Notes: generated by a model not told the origin, from the letters alone. A DNA stretch of 64,000 nt from Flavobacteriaceae bacterium (GCA_018608625.1 JABAZC010000058.1:22333-86332), one strand, 5' to 3'. Shown: positions 17,579 through 25,568, counted from the stretch's first letter. Made by a program: numbers and translations.

Positions 17579-18022
17579 ATGAATATGAGTCTTAAAAAAT
17601 TAAAAATAATAGCTGTAGCAGCTTTTGTTTTCATAGGCTGTTCAAAGAGCAATAACTACGATGCGTCTTGCAACTTTTTAGCTGACATTAACGTTATTTC
17701 CTCACTAAACCTTAATCTTTCTCAATACAATCAGCTTACGTTCCCAAGCAACCCTGTTTACGTTCCTAATGTTGGGAATGGAGGGATTATCGTTAACAAT
17801 TCAGGCACAGGCTATGTAGCCTTTGATGCTGCAGACCCTAATCACATATACAGCAGCTGCTCGGTGTTATCAATTAATGGAGTTGAAGGCATCTGTGGTT
17901 GTGACGATAATAATAAGTACAGCTTATTCACAGGACAGCCTTTAGAAAACCCTGAACTTCGCTGTGGCCTCAAACCATACTTTGTAGAAAGCAGCGGAAA
18001 TAGCCTTTTTATTTCCAATTAA
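17579..18022 (+). CDS. Lipoprotein with a Rieske-like fold lacking the cluster histidines
   Basis: The 147-residue protein has a signal ending VFIGCSKS, so it should be lipidated. The rest matches a flavobacterial lipoprotein family resembling Rieske [2Fe-2S] domains. YSSCSVLSINGVEGICGCDD is followed by NKYSLFTGQPL and LRCGLKPYFVESSGNSLFISN, the order of strands seen around a Rieske cluster. The canonical CxH...CxxH ligands are absent: Cys residues are present but the His positions are not. It probably keeps the fold without a normal cluster. The function is unknown. The first ATG of MNMSLKK is used; the second is equally possible. Confidence 0.7.
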   Translation: MNMSLKKLKIIAVAAFVFIGCSKSNNYDASCNFLADINVISSLNLNLSQYNQLTFPSNPVYVPNVGNGGIIVNNSGTGYVAFDAADPNHIYSSCSVLSINGVEGICGCDDNNKYSLFTGQPLENPELRCGLKPYFVESSGNSLFISN

Positions 18023-18046
18023 AAAAAGTGTACCGAAGTACGCTTT
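18021..18046 (-). terminator. Terminator of the thiamine receptor gene
   Basis: On the minus strand the stem AAAGCGTAC / GTACACTTT with a TTCG tetraloop (one C-A mismatch) is followed by a run of T residues. It lies 23 bp after the receptor stop and also sits at the end of the convergent lipoprotein gene. Confidence 0.7.
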
Positions 18047-18068
18047 CACTAATCCAATATTTTAATTT

Positions 18069-20231
18069 TTAGAATTTCAAAGTCACTCCAACTAAAAAGT
18101 TTCGAGTGGCTTGTGGATAATACCCGGCCCCTTCAATAGTCGTTAATTGACCTGGTACCGACCAGTCGTCGTCATACGTATAATAGTAACCATTGGACAC
18201 ATATTCTTTATCAAAAATATTATTTACTAAAGCGGAGACCACCACAGTACTAAAAACTGATTTCGGATTCCATTCGTAAGTGATATTTAAATCATTGACA
18301 AAATACTCTTTTAACTTTGAGGTATCAGTATCGGTGTTACCCATATATTGATCTCCAACATACTTGGTGAGAAAACTTAGACTAAAATTCTTTAAAGGAC
18401 TGTATATAAAAGCATTTGAAGCGACAACTTCTGGAGAAAAAGAAATGTTTGTGGTTCCAAAATCTTTTAAAATGCCGTCAACCTGAGAATAGGTTTGCTT
18501 GTTCTTATTTGAACTTAACGTTAGCACAGGCTGTATTATAAACGTATCAGACAATGAAAAAGCAGCTTCTATTTCTAGACCTAATCTATAACTATCTCCA
18601 CTATTAGTTCGTATTGGCGCCCCAACATCATCCAAAGCACCTGTTAAGATTAGCTGTTCATTGTATTGCATATAATAAGAGTTGATATTTAACATAACCC
18701 CTTCTTTATTGTAGCGCCATCCCATTTCAAAATCGTTTAGTTGTTCTGGCTTTACATCCGGATTACTTTCAAAATCAGAACGGCTTGGTTCTCTATTGGC
18801 TCTCGCGTAAGAAGCATATAGACTTGAATTAGACGCTAACTGATAAGACACTCCAACTTTTGGATTAAAAAAGCTGTAAGACTCATCGATCCGCATATTT
18901 TCTAAATCAGAAGTAAGGCCAAACGTTTTATAACCAACATTTCTTAGTTGTAAATCCCCATAAACATCAATTTTAGAATTTAATGTATAGGTGGCTTTTG
19001 CAAAGGCACTAAAATCTGTTTTCTTTCCATTTCCAAAATAATACTGATCTCTAATTGAGGTTTCCGAAGCAAATTGCCTAGCCCAAATCACCTCTCCAAA
19101 ATGATCTCCATCATAGTTACTGTAAGACCCCCCGACTATAAAATTAAGATCTGATTCTTTATAGTTGGCAGTTGCATTAATAACATAGAAATCATTATCT
19201 AACCAGCGTCTTCTAATGAGGTCTGTCACCGCTGTACCATAAAAATCAACTCCAGTGGCTTCTACAATTCCGCCATAAGTGCTAGCAGCATCGTCTTGTC
19301 TATATTGTTCATAGTAACCCCGACCATATGTATAGTTCAATCCTAAATTAGTAGACCAGTTTTGGTTAAATTTTTGATTCCAGTGAAGCTGGTAATGGTC
19401 CTGCTTATAGTTGTCAATTTCGTTTTCGTAAGTGTAAGGATTTTGACGGCGATCATCTTCTAATTGCTGTTTAGTCAACCCTTCCCAAGACTGATATGTT
19501 TTTTCATGACCACCAAAAACCAATGCTTTAATAAGAGTCCCGTTATTATTGTAAGTCCCTTGTAAAAAATAGGATTTAAGATCGGAGAAAGCACGATCTA
19601 CGTAGCCATCAGAATTTATTGTTGACAAACGTCCTGAGAGCTCAAAAACATCATTGATTTTTCCTGTACTAAACTTCACTGAGTGTTTCCTCGTGTTGTA
19701 ACTTCCAAAAGAATTTGAAACTTCAGCAGTAGGGATGTAAGACGAAGCATCTGTTAGGATGTTAACACTTGCGCCAAAGGCTCCCGAGCCATTGGTGGAC
19801 GTACCAACTCCTCTTTGAAGCTGAAGGCTTTCAACTGATGACGTAAAGTCAGGCATGTTTACCCAAAAAGCACCCAAAGACTCCGCATCGGTAAATGGGA
19901 TTCCATTAATTGTAACATTTGTAGAAAGAGGGCTCACACCACGGACTCTAATTCCAGTGTATCCAATTCCTGCACCAGCATCACTTGTTGTGACTACAGA
20001 AGGCAAGTAGTTCAATAAAATAGGAAGATCCTGGCCCAAATTACGAGACTGTAATTGCGCCTTGGTAAGATTGGAATGAGCGATTGGAGCGTTGGGTTTT
20101 ACCCTAACAGATTGTACCAAAACTTCTTCTAAAGTTTGTGTTCTTGTAGAGTCTGACTCTACTTGATTTTGTTGTCCAAAGATTGTTGTTGTAGACAACA
20201 AAAATGCAGACAAAAGAATATAATTTTTCAT
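18069..20231 (-). CDS. TonB-dependent outer-membrane receptor, TPP-riboswitch controlled (probable thiamine uptake)
   Basis: The 720-residue outer-membrane receptor has a signal peptide ending near FGQQ. A TonB-box-like TLEEVLVQSVRVK leads into a plug domain (LGQDLPILLNYLPSVVTTSD, GIRVRGVSPLSTNVTINGIP, LQLQRGVGTSTNGSGAFGAS). A 22-strand-type barrel with aromatic girdles ends in ARNFLVGVTLKF, with a terminal Phe. The plug region is CirA/FecA-like in layout. A TPP riboswitch occupies its leader, so the cargo is almost certainly thiamine, a phosphate ester of it or a precursor. Regulation is established by the aptamer sequence; the exact ligand is inference. Confidence 0.93.
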   Translation of the reverse strand: MKNYILLSAFLLSTTTIFGQQNQVESDSTRTQTLEEVLVQSVRVKPNAPIAHSNLTKAQLQSRNLGQDLPILLNYLPSVVTTSDAGAGIGYTGIRVRGVSPLSTNVTINGIPFTDAESLGAFWVNMPDFTSSVESLQLQRGVGTSTNGSGAFGASVNILTDASSYIPTAEVSNSFGSYNTRKHSVKFSTGKINDVFELSGRLSTINSDGYVDRAFSDLKSYFLQGTYNNNGTLIKALVFGGHEKTYQSWEGLTKQQLEDDRRQNPYTYENEIDNYKQDHYQLHWNQKFNQNWSTNLGLNYTYGRGYYEQYRQDDAASTYGGIVEATGVDFYGTAVTDLIRRRWLDNDFYVINATANYKESDLNFIVGGSYSNYDGDHFGEVIWARQFASETSIRDQYYFGNGKKTDFSAFAKATYTLNSKIDVYGDLQLRNVGYKTFGLTSDLENMRIDESYSFFNPKVGVSYQLASNSSLYASYARANREPSRSDFESNPDVKPEQLNDFEMGWRYNKEGVMLNINSYYMQYNEQLILTGALDDVGAPIRTNSGDSYRLGLEIEAAFSLSDTFIIQPVLTLSSNKNKQTYSQVDGILKDFGTTNISFSPEVVASNAFIYSPLKNFSLSFLTKYVGDQYMGNTDTDTSKLKEYFVNDLNITYEWNPKSVFSTVVVSALVNNIFDKEYVSNGYYYTYDDDWSVPGQLTTIEGAGYYPQATRNFLVGVTLKF

Positions 20232-20291
20232 GCGATAAAATAATAACGAATAAAAAGAGGTGATTATTCTTTGTTAATTAATAAAATATTT

Positions 20292-20305
20292 GAAGCTAAC
20301 GCTTC
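20292..20305 (-). promoter_or_regulatory. Possible expression-platform hairpin after the TPP aptamer
   Basis: On the minus strand GAAGC-GTTA-GCTTC forms a perfect 5-bp stem, extendable with flanking TTGAAG/CTTCAA pairing, followed by AAATATTTTATT. It lies between the aptamer and the receptor ATG. It could be the switching element, though the U-tract is weak. Confidence 0.4.
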
Positions 20306-20346
20306 GTTGAACTTCAATTAAAGACAAAGCTTTAACTGTAGTTCGA

Positions 20347-20421
20347 TTCCCTAAACAGCATTACCTGTTCTAGGTTCAATGGGTATGATCTCAGCCGATA
20401 TCGGCACCCCTTTATTGAGAA
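20347..20421 (-). promoter_or_regulatory. TPP riboswitch (THI element)
   Basis: The minus strand carries the conserved THI-box cores in order: GGGGTGCC, then GGCTGAGATCATACCC, then GAACC...ACAGGTAATGCTG and AGGGAA. The P1 stem is TTCTC (20421-20417) with GGGAA (20351-20347). A TATATTTG -7 box ends six bases upstream, so the aptamer begins at or next to the transcription start. Binding of thiamine pyrophosphate would be expected to shut off the downstream receptor gene. Confidence 0.96.
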
Positions 20422-20426
20422 CGGTA

Positions 20427-20434
20427 CAAATATA
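20427..20434 (-). promoter_or_regulatory. Promoter of the TPP riboswitch/receptor transcript
   Basis: The minus strand reads TATATTTG (TAnnTTTG). Its position, six bases before the P1 stem, supports both the promoter and the aptamer boundary. Confidence 0.65.
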
Positions 20435-20547
20435 GTTTAGATAAATATTTTAATAAAGTTTTATTTACTTTTTTTTGGATGATTCAACAAAAAGCTAGTT
20501 TGTAGGGCTTACTTGATAAGCTTGCTTAAAAAGGTCATTAACTCATT

Positions 20548-21117
20548 TCACAGGGTATGTTTTAATAACTTATTAATTTCTTCTGTAGCTAATTTAAGCC
20601 TTTCTTTTTTACTTCCCTTTAAGATTATATATGGTTTATTGTATTTTTTTAACTGATCTTCAAAGGCCTGAAACATTTTTTTTCTGGAATTGGGTTTATC
20701 TCTCAAATCATCAGCCTCCCAAGGCACATCAATATAGGTCAATAAATATAAATCATACTCGTTTTTGATGGCAAATTTTTCTAAAAGAGGATCACAACTC
20801 CCTGAATAATAAGCCTCTGAATACACTTTTGTTTCCAATAAATTAGTATCGCATATCAAAACTGTATTTGTTTTTTGAGACAGTTCATTTTCTAAGTACA
20901 TTTGACCTAAAGCGATAGGTAATAAGTCACTTGGCTCGCATGTTTTACGCTCATTATTCCACTTATCTTGTAGGTATTCGCGAGCATACTCTGGAACCCA
21001 GACAGAATTATAATACCGCGCTAAAGCCTTAGAGAGCGTCGTTTTCCCTGTAGACTCTGGCCCAAATAAAACGACTCTTATACAGTCTGAATGCTGTTGC
21101 TTAAGTTCTTTTTCCAT
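20548..21117 (-). CDS. NadR-like P-loop kinase (candidate vitamin/nucleoside kinase)
   Basis: The 189-residue ATPase resembles the ribosylnicotinamide kinase domain of NadR (AAA_28-type). It has a Walker A motif, LFGPESTGKTTLSKALARYY, then VWVPEYAREYLQDKW (conserved PEYAREY), SQKTNTVLICDTNLLETKVY (Walker B-like) and YLLTYIDVPWEADDLRDKP. It overlaps the PnuC-type transporter gene by about 40 bp. In NAD salvage such a kinase traps nicotinamide riboside. Here the neighbours are thiamine genes, so it may instead phosphorylate imported thiamine or a precursor. This substrate is inference. Confidence 0.88.
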   Translation of the reverse strand: MEKELKQQHSDCIRVVLFGPESTGKTTLSKALARYYNSVWVPEYAREYLQDKWNNERKTCEPSDLLPIALGQMYLENELSQKTNTVLICDTNLLETKVYSEAYYSGSCDPLLEKFAIKNEYDLYLLTYIDVPWEADDLRDKPNSRKKMFQAFEDQLKKYNKPYIILKGSKKERLKLATEEINKLLKHTL

Positions 21118-21710
21118 GCTAAAAATCCAAATATTGCTAAAATTGTGAAACCAAAATACTGTATGCTAGTAAATGTTAATCCTTTATAAAGGTATAGTGG
21201 AATTGAAATGATATCGGCTACAACCCAGAAATACCAATTTTCAATTTTCCGTTTGGCCATAAGCCACATCCCAACAAAAAACAAGGCCGTTGTCAACGTA
21301 TCTACATAAGCGACCCAATTAGTCCACATATCATAAAATTGATACACTTGATAAACCAATACCAAGGTTAATGCAAAAATTATAACCGCAATTATTTTTT
21401 CAGATTTTGTGGCTCTTGAAATAGGCGTTACGTTTTTTGCATCTACTTTTCGAGTCCATATATACCAACCATAGAGACTCATAATAAAGTAATAGCCGTT
21501 GATCATCATGTCGCCTAATAGTTGCCATTTAAATAATAAATACACAAATATAGAAGTACTGATTAGCCCTGTAGGAAAGACTAAAATATTATTCTGTTTT
21601 GAATACCAAACGGAAGCAAATCCAAAAAACACCGCCGTAATTTCCAGAACAATATCTAAAACTGCATAAGAACTATATTGTTCAAATAAAAAATTAAAAA
21701 TTTGGCTCAT
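21078..21710 (-). CDS. pnuC: PnuC/PnuT family vitamin transporter
   Basis: This inner-membrane transporter of the PnuC family has about seven hydrophobic segments over 210 residues. Family motifs are ITAVFFGFASVWYSKQNNIL, FPTGLISTSIFVYLLFKWQL and MINGYYFIMSLYGWYIWTRK, then WVAYVDTLTTALFFVGMWLM and ENWYFWVVADIISIPLYLYKG. Members carry nicotinamide riboside (PnuC) or thiamine (PnuT). The TPP-regulated receptor and a thiamine-binding protein next door favour PnuT. I start at the ATG at 21710 (MSQIFNFLF); an earlier in-frame ATG at 21734 would overlap the upstream gene further. Confidence 0.9.
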   Translation of the reverse strand: MSQIFNFLFEQYSSYAVLDIVLEITAVFFGFASVWYSKQNNILVFPTGLISTSIFVYLLFKWQLLGDMMINGYYFIMSLYGWYIWTRKVDAKNVTPISRATKSEKIIAVIIFALTLVLVYQVYQFYDMWTNWVAYVDTLTTALFFVGMWLMAKRKIENWYFWVVADIISIPLYLYKGLTFTSIQYFGFTILAIFGFLAWKKNLSNSIQTV

Positions 21711-21954
21711 AATCACTTCGGTCAGATTTAACAATTTTCATGTTTAAAACAACATTATCTATAGCTTCGAATGACTCTTTTATGGCTTTTGCAACAAATA
21801 GCATCAAAGCATCAAACTCACCATAGATCTGGGTGCTCAAGGGTGTTTCAATAACCTTGTAACCTGACTTTCTCAAGTCTATGATGAATGCTATAATTGG
21901 TGGCTCAAAATCAGCTTGCAAAGGAGTTAATGTGAATTCTATCGATATATTCAT
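21694..21954 (-). CDS. Thiamine-binding protein, MTH1187/YkoF-like
   Basis: The 86-residue protein fits the MTH1187/YkoF-like (thiamine_BP, formerly DUF77) family. It opens with the strand ISIEFTLTPL, then a helix with IIAFIIDLRKSGYKV, and the signature ETPLSTQIYGEFDALMLFV before a long helix and final strand. YkoF-like domains bind thiamine or its pyrimidine moiety. The gene overlaps the transporter start by 17 bp, so it is probably a cytoplasmic or soluble helper in the same thiamine pathway. Confidence 0.87.
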   Translation of the reverse strand: MNISIEFTLTPLQADFEPPIIAFIIDLRKSGYKVIETPLSTQIYGEFDALMLFVAKAIKESFEAIDNVVLNMKIVKSDRSDYEPNF

Positions 21955-21962
21955 TGTACTGT

Positions 21963-22601
21963 TTAAGGTAAAATTTCTGGTTCTGTAATGACAAGCCCAA
22001 AGCCTTCAAACTCTATAAAAGTAGCGACAAACTTCAACTTATGATTTGCTCGGACGATCCAAGCAGTCGTTTGATTTGATTCTGTGCCAAAGGGAAGTAC
22101 CAAAAAATGTTTTTTAAAAATCATTCCTTGCGTGCCATATAATTTATAAAGGGCTTCTTTGGTACACCAAACCCAAGTTAGTTTCTGGATTTGAGCTGCA
22201 TCGTTTTTATTTAAATAAAAGGTTTCATAGCCAATAAATTTTGGCGCTATTTGGATTATTTTAGAACGTTGTTTTTCAATGTCAATTCCAACCTCGTGGC
22301 AGCTAATCACTACAGTTGAAAAACTATATGAATGCGAAATAGATATTTGCATTCCATCTTTAAGAAACGGCTTCCCAAAAGAATCGTAAAATAAATCTGA
22401 ATCCGAATAACCAAATTCTCCTAATAGCATTCTAACACTTAAAAACGCTCTTTGATGAAGATCACTTTTCATGCCTCTAACACGCTCTAAACTTTCAGGG
22501 GTTAAAACTAATCTGCTCGTCAAAAACTCGATGGACTCTGATATCTTCCATACTTTAACATTAGTTTGTGAGTTTAAATCGAGTGATTTGTAAAGTGGCA
22601 T
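21963..22601 (-). CDS. 4'-phosphopantetheinyl transferase superfamily protein
   Basis: Sfp/AcpS-type enzymes transfer phosphopantetheine from CoA to carrier proteins. The 212-residue protein shows the three family motifs: DSFGKPFLKDGMQISISHSY (core 1 and 2), EVGIDIEKQRSKI with the metal-binding Asp/Glu, and WVWCTKEALYKLYG (WxxKEA). Length suits the monomeric Sfp type. It lies 8 bp upstream of the thiamine-binding gene and is probably only a transcriptional neighbour. The target carrier protein is not in the window. Confidence 0.93.
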   Translation of the reverse strand: MPLYKSLDLNSQTNVKVWKISESIEFLTSRLVLTPESLERVRGMKSDLHQRAFLSVRMLLGEFGYSDSDLFYDSFGKPFLKDGMQISISHSYSFSTVVISCHEVGIDIEKQRSKIIQIAPKFIGYETFYLNKNDAAQIQKLTWVWCTKEALYKLYGTQGMIFKKHFLVLPFGTESNQTTAWIVRANHKLKFVATFIEFEGFGLVITEPEILP

Positions 22602-22624
22602 TTAATTTTTAAAAAGTTAATAGT

Positions 22625-22632
22625 TATCTTTG
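22625..22632 (+). promoter_or_regulatory. ahcY promoter, -7 box
   Basis: TATCTTTG matches TAnnTTTG, about 78 bases upstream of the ahcY ATG. The intervening leader is AT-rich; I see no SAH or SAM aptamer in it. Confidence 0.55.
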
Positions 22633-22710
22633 CAGTATATAAAATTAAAAAAACGAAAATACGCTATTTTATAAATTTAAACCAAAATAGTGCATTTAAA
22701 AAATTGCCAT

Positions 22711-24027
22711 ATGAACGTAAAAACCATCCCCTACATTCCTTACAAAGTAAAAGACATGTCTCTTGCAGATTGGGGTCGCAAAGAAATTGAACTTGCTGAA
22801 GCAGAAATGCCCGGCTTGATGAGCCTTCGTGAAGAATACAAAGATATCCAACCCTTAAAAGGGGCGCGAATTGCAGGGTGTTTACACATGACCATTCAAA
22901 CGGCAGTTTTAATTGAAACTTTAGTGGCACTTGGTGCAGATGTTACATGGAGCTCATGTAATGTATTTTCAACTCAAGATCAGGCAGCTGCAGCGATTGC
23001 AGCTACTGGAGTTCCAGTGTATGCTTGGAAAGGTCTAACTGAAGAAGAATTTGACTGGTGTATCGAACAAACTTTATTTTTTGGAGAAGATCGCCAACCT
23101 TTAAATATGATTCTTGATGATGGTGGTGATTTAACTAATCTTGTTTTTGATCATTACCCAGAGTTGATGGCTGGAATTAATGGATTAAGTGAAGAAACGA
23201 CAACAGGCGTTCACCGTCTGTATGAGCGCATGAAAAACGGAACGTTATCAATGCCCGCAATCAATGTGAATGATTCAGTTACAAAAAGTAAATTTGACAA
23301 TAAATACGGATGTAAAGAAAGTGCTGTAGATGCTGTTCGTCGTGCTACTGATATTATGTTGGCTGGAAAACGAGTTGTGGTTTGTGGCTATGGAGATGTT
23401 GGAAAAGGAACTGCCGCCTCTTTTCAGGGAGCTGGTAGTATTGTGACAATCACCGAAATTGACCCTATCTGTGCTTTACAAGCTGCCATGGATGGATTTG
23501 AAGTTAAAAAACTAGAGACTGTTTTGCCAACAGCTGACATTGTAGTAACAGCAACCGGAAATAAAGACATCGTGTTAAGTGCTCATTTCGAGGCAATGAA
23601 AGACAAAACAATTGTTTGTAATATTGGCCACTTTGATAATGAAATAGATATGACATGGTTAAATGACACACATGGAGATACGAAAGTTGAAATTAAAGCA
23701 CAAGTTGACAAATACACGATTGATGGAAATGACATTATTGTTTTGGCTGAAGGTCGTTTAGTAAACTTAGGCTGTGCAACTGGTCACCCTAGTTTTGTAA
23801 TGAGTAACTCATTTACAAACCAAGTGTTAGCTCAAATTGAATTATGGACTAACAAAAAGGCCTATGAAAATGAAGTGTATATGTTACCAAAATATTTAGA
23901 TGAAAAGGTAGCTAAACTTCACCTAGCCAAAATTGGCGTAGAACTTACTGAACTTCGAAATGAGCAAGCAAGCTATATTGGTGTAGAAGTTCAAGGGCCA
24001 TTTAAGCCGGAGTATTATCGCTACTAA
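22711..24027 (+). CDS. ahcY: Adenosylhomocysteinase
   Basis: AhcY hydrolyses S-adenosylhomocysteine to homocysteine and adenosine, which relieves product inhibition of methyltransferases. The 438-residue protein starts [24 protein letters not shown] seven codons upstream also opens the frame, but the ATG gives the family N-terminus. Motifs include [36 protein letters not shown], the NAD-binding [36 protein letters not shown] and the C-terminal FKPEYYRY. A strong intrinsic terminator follows. It pairs functionally with metK near the right end (SAM cycle). Confidence 0.97.
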   Translation: MNVKTIPYIPYKVKDMSLADWGRKEIELAEAEMPGLMSLREEYKDIQPLKGARIAGCLHMTIQTAVLIETLVALGADVTWSSCNVFSTQDQAAAAIAATGVPVYAWKGLTEEEFDWCIEQTLFFGEDRQPLNMILDDGGDLTNLVFDHYPELMAGINGLSEETTTGVHRLYERMKNGTLSMPAINVNDSVTKSKFDNKYGCKESAVDAVRRATDIMLAGKRVVVCGYGDVGKGTAASFQGAGSIVTITEIDPICALQAAMDGFEVKKLETVLPTADIVVTATGNKDIVLSAHFEAMKDKTIVCNIGHFDNEIDMTWLNDTHGDTKVEIKAQVDKYTIDGNDIIVLAEGRLVNLGCATGHPSFVMSNSFTNQVLAQIELWTNKKAYENEVYMLPKYLDEKVAKLHLAKIGVELTELRNEQASYIGVEVQGPFKPEYYRY

Positions 24028-24048
24028 AAAGTATTTAAAAACTACAAA

Positions 24049-24078
24049 AGCCAAAGTAATCACTTTGGCTTTTTTTTA
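24049..24078 (+). terminator. ahcY terminator
   Basis: A 9-bp perfect stem (AGCCAAAGT / ACTTTGGCT) with an AATC loop is followed by eight T residues, 22 bp after the ahcY stop. Confidence 0.9.
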
Positions 24079-24106
24079 TTTAAATTTATTAATTAAAAAT
24101 TAATTA

Positions 24107-24625
24107 ATGAAATTTATAAAGACAAAAATAAAAGATCTTCAACAAATAATGAAAATTATTGGGGAGGCTCAAAAATTTCTGGCGAGTCATAAAATTGATC
24201 AGTGGCAAAATGGCTATCCAAACGAAGAGGCCATAATTAAAGATATCACAAATAATGAAAGTTATATAATTACATCTATAGATTCAATACTGATTGGTAC
24301 AGCTATGTTCTCTACTAAAAAAGAACCAACCTACAAATCAATTGAGGGGAAATGGATCACCAAATCAGATGCAATATATGGAGTGATCCACAGAATGGCC
24401 GTCACAAATGAATTTAGAAAAAAAGGCATTGCAAAATTTATCTTTGAGCAGTGTGAACAACAACTATTAAAAAATAATATCATATCAATGCGCATCGATA
24501 CACATGAAGATAACCTGGTAATGCAAAGTTTACTGAAGAAATTAAAATACCTCTATTGTGGCGTTATTTATCTTGACAATGGCGACAAACGCTTGGCTTA
24601 TGAGAAATGTCTAAATAATTTATAG
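24107..24625 (+). CDS. GNAT family N-acetyltransferase
   Basis: The 172-residue protein has the GNAT layout: an N-terminal strand and helices (IKDLQQIMKIIGEAQKFLA), YGVIHRMAVTNEFRKKGIAK with the acetyl-CoA pyrophosphate loop (RxxGIAK), then MRIDTHEDNLVMQSLLKKL and YCGVIYLDNGDKRLAYEK. The latter matches a common subgroup with a C-terminal GxxyL..g..RlaYEK. It lies between two terminators, so it forms its own transcript. No TAnnTTTG box is evident before it. The substrate is unknown. Confidence 0.9.
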   Translation: MKFIKTKIKDLQQIMKIIGEAQKFLASHKIDQWQNGYPNEEAIIKDITNNESYIITSIDSILIGTAMFSTKKEPTYKSIEGKWITKSDAIYGVIHRMAVTNEFRKKGIAKFIFEQCEQQLLKNNIISMRIDTHEDNLVMQSLLKKLKYLYCGVIYLDNGDKRLAYEKCLNNL

Positions 24626-24628
24626 GAC

Positions 24629-24660
24629 AAAAAAAAGCCTCGCTATGCGAGGCTTTTTTT
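24629..24660. terminator. Bidirectional terminator between the GNAT gene and rpmA
   Basis: A GC-rich stem (AAGCCTCGC / GCGAGGCTT, loop TAT) is flanked by A8 on the left and T7 on the right, so it can end the convergent transcripts on both strands. Confidence 0.92.
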
Positions 24661-24676
24661 ATACTAGTCTGTCTGA

Positions 24677-24937
24677 TTAAGCTTCAAAAGGGACAATAGA
24701 CACATAGGACTTATTGTTTCTCTTTTTAGCAAATTTCACAAGCCCATCTACTTTAGCGTGAAGGGTATGATCTTTTCCAGCATACACATTCTCGCCTGGA
24801 TTATGTGCAGTACCACGTTGTCTTACGATAATGTTCCCAGCTATAGCTGCTTGACCACCAAAAATCTTTACGCCTAAACGTTTTGATTCTGATTCTCTAC
24901 CATTTTTCGAACTTCCGACTCCTTTTTTATGTGCCAT
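24677..24937 (-). CDS. rpmA: 50S ribosomal protein L27
   Basis: L27 reaches the peptidyl-transferase centre with its N-terminal tail. The 86-residue protein starts [20 protein letters not shown] and continues with [20 protein letters not shown] and [16 protein letters not shown], the standard sequence. There is no N-terminal extension of the kind that is cleaved in Firmicutes. It is the second gene of the rplU-rpmA operon. Confidence 0.98.
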   Translation of the reverse strand: MAHKKGVGSSKNGRESESKRLGVKIFGGQAAIAGNIIVRQRGTAHNPGENVYAGKDHTLHAKVDGLVKFAKKRNNKSYVSIVPFEA

Positions 24938-24964
24938 TTTATTTCGATTTTATTGTTATATGAT

Positions 24965-25507
24965 TTAGCTTAAGGCTGAAATTAAATCAGCTTTTTTCAT
25001 AGCTGAAATTCCAGGAACTCCTTTAGCTTTCGCTAATTCTTTTAATTTTGTAACTGTCATTGATGACAAGTCTGCAGTAGCCTCTGCCTTTGGAGTAGCA
25101 GCTTTAGCAGCTGGTTTAGAAACTTCTTTCTTTGCGGCTGGCTTTGCTTCTGCTTTCGGCGAAGCAGCTTTCGCTGGTGACGCTTTCTTAGCTCCTGAGG
25201 CAACAATGCTTTCAATTTGTATTTCAGTTAAAGACTGGCGATGGCCATTTTTAACTCTATAGCCTTTACGTCGTTTCTTTTTGAATACGATCACTTTATC
25301 ACCTTTAAGGTGCTTTAAGACTTTAGCTCCTACCTGAGCTCCGTCTATAGCTGGGGCGCCTATAGTTACTTTGGTCCCATCTGCTAAAAGAAGTACATTG
25401 TCGAAAGTGACCTTGTTTCCTTCTTCTGTTTGCAAACGGTTAACAAAGACTTTTTGGTCTTTTTCAACTTTGAATTGATGCCCTGCTATCTCTACAATTG
25501 CGTACAT
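24965..25507 (-). CDS. rplU: 50S ribosomal protein L21 with a C-terminal extension
   Basis: Residues 1 to about 104 are a normal L21 (MYAIVEIAGHQFKVEKDQKV, VGAKVLKHLKGDKVIVFKKK, KGYRVKNGHRQSLTEIQIES). The protein then continues to 180 residues: a Lys/Ala/Pro-rich linker (about 105-143), then a compact helix-extended-helix motif, MTVTKLKELAKAKGVPG followed by MKKADLISALS. This looks like the SAP/Rho N-terminal type of nucleic-acid-binding motif. Usual L21 is about 103 residues. The extension shares the frame and base use of its surroundings. rpmA follows 27 bp downstream. Confidence 0.95.
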   Translation of the reverse strand: MYAIVEIAGHQFKVEKDQKVFVNRLQTEEGNKVTFDNVLLLADGTKVTIGAPAIDGAQVGAKVLKHLKGDKVIVFKKKRRKGYRVKNGHRQSLTEIQIESIVASGAKKASPAKAASPKAEAKPAAKKEVSKPAAKAATPKAEATADLSSMTVTKLKELAKAKGVPGISAMKKADLISALS

Positions 25508-25535
25508 AGCGTAACGTTTTTTATTAGATTAATAT

Positions 25536-25554
25536 CCTTACCAAAAAAGTAAGG
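25536..25554 (-). promoter_or_regulatory. Stem-loop in the rplU-rpmA leader
   Basis: On the minus strand CCTTAC / GTAAGG forms a 6-bp perfect stem around a T-rich 7-nt loop. It starts six bases after the -7 box, so it would be the 5'-terminal structure of the ribosomal-protein mRNA, about 29 nt before the ATG. It may be a stability element or an autoregulatory site. Confidence 0.45.
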
Positions 25555-25560
25555 CGGGTG

Positions 25561-25568
25561 CAAATATA
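25561..25568 (-). promoter_or_regulatory. rplU promoter, -7 box
   Basis: The minus strand reads TATATTTG (TAnnTTTG), 53 bases upstream of the rplU ATG. Confidence 0.6.

Noticed and set aside
20341-20352. GTTCGATTCC resembles a tRNA T-arm
   Set aside because: It is the 3' end of the TPP aptamer (minus strand GGGAATCGAAC); no cloverleaf can be formed around it.
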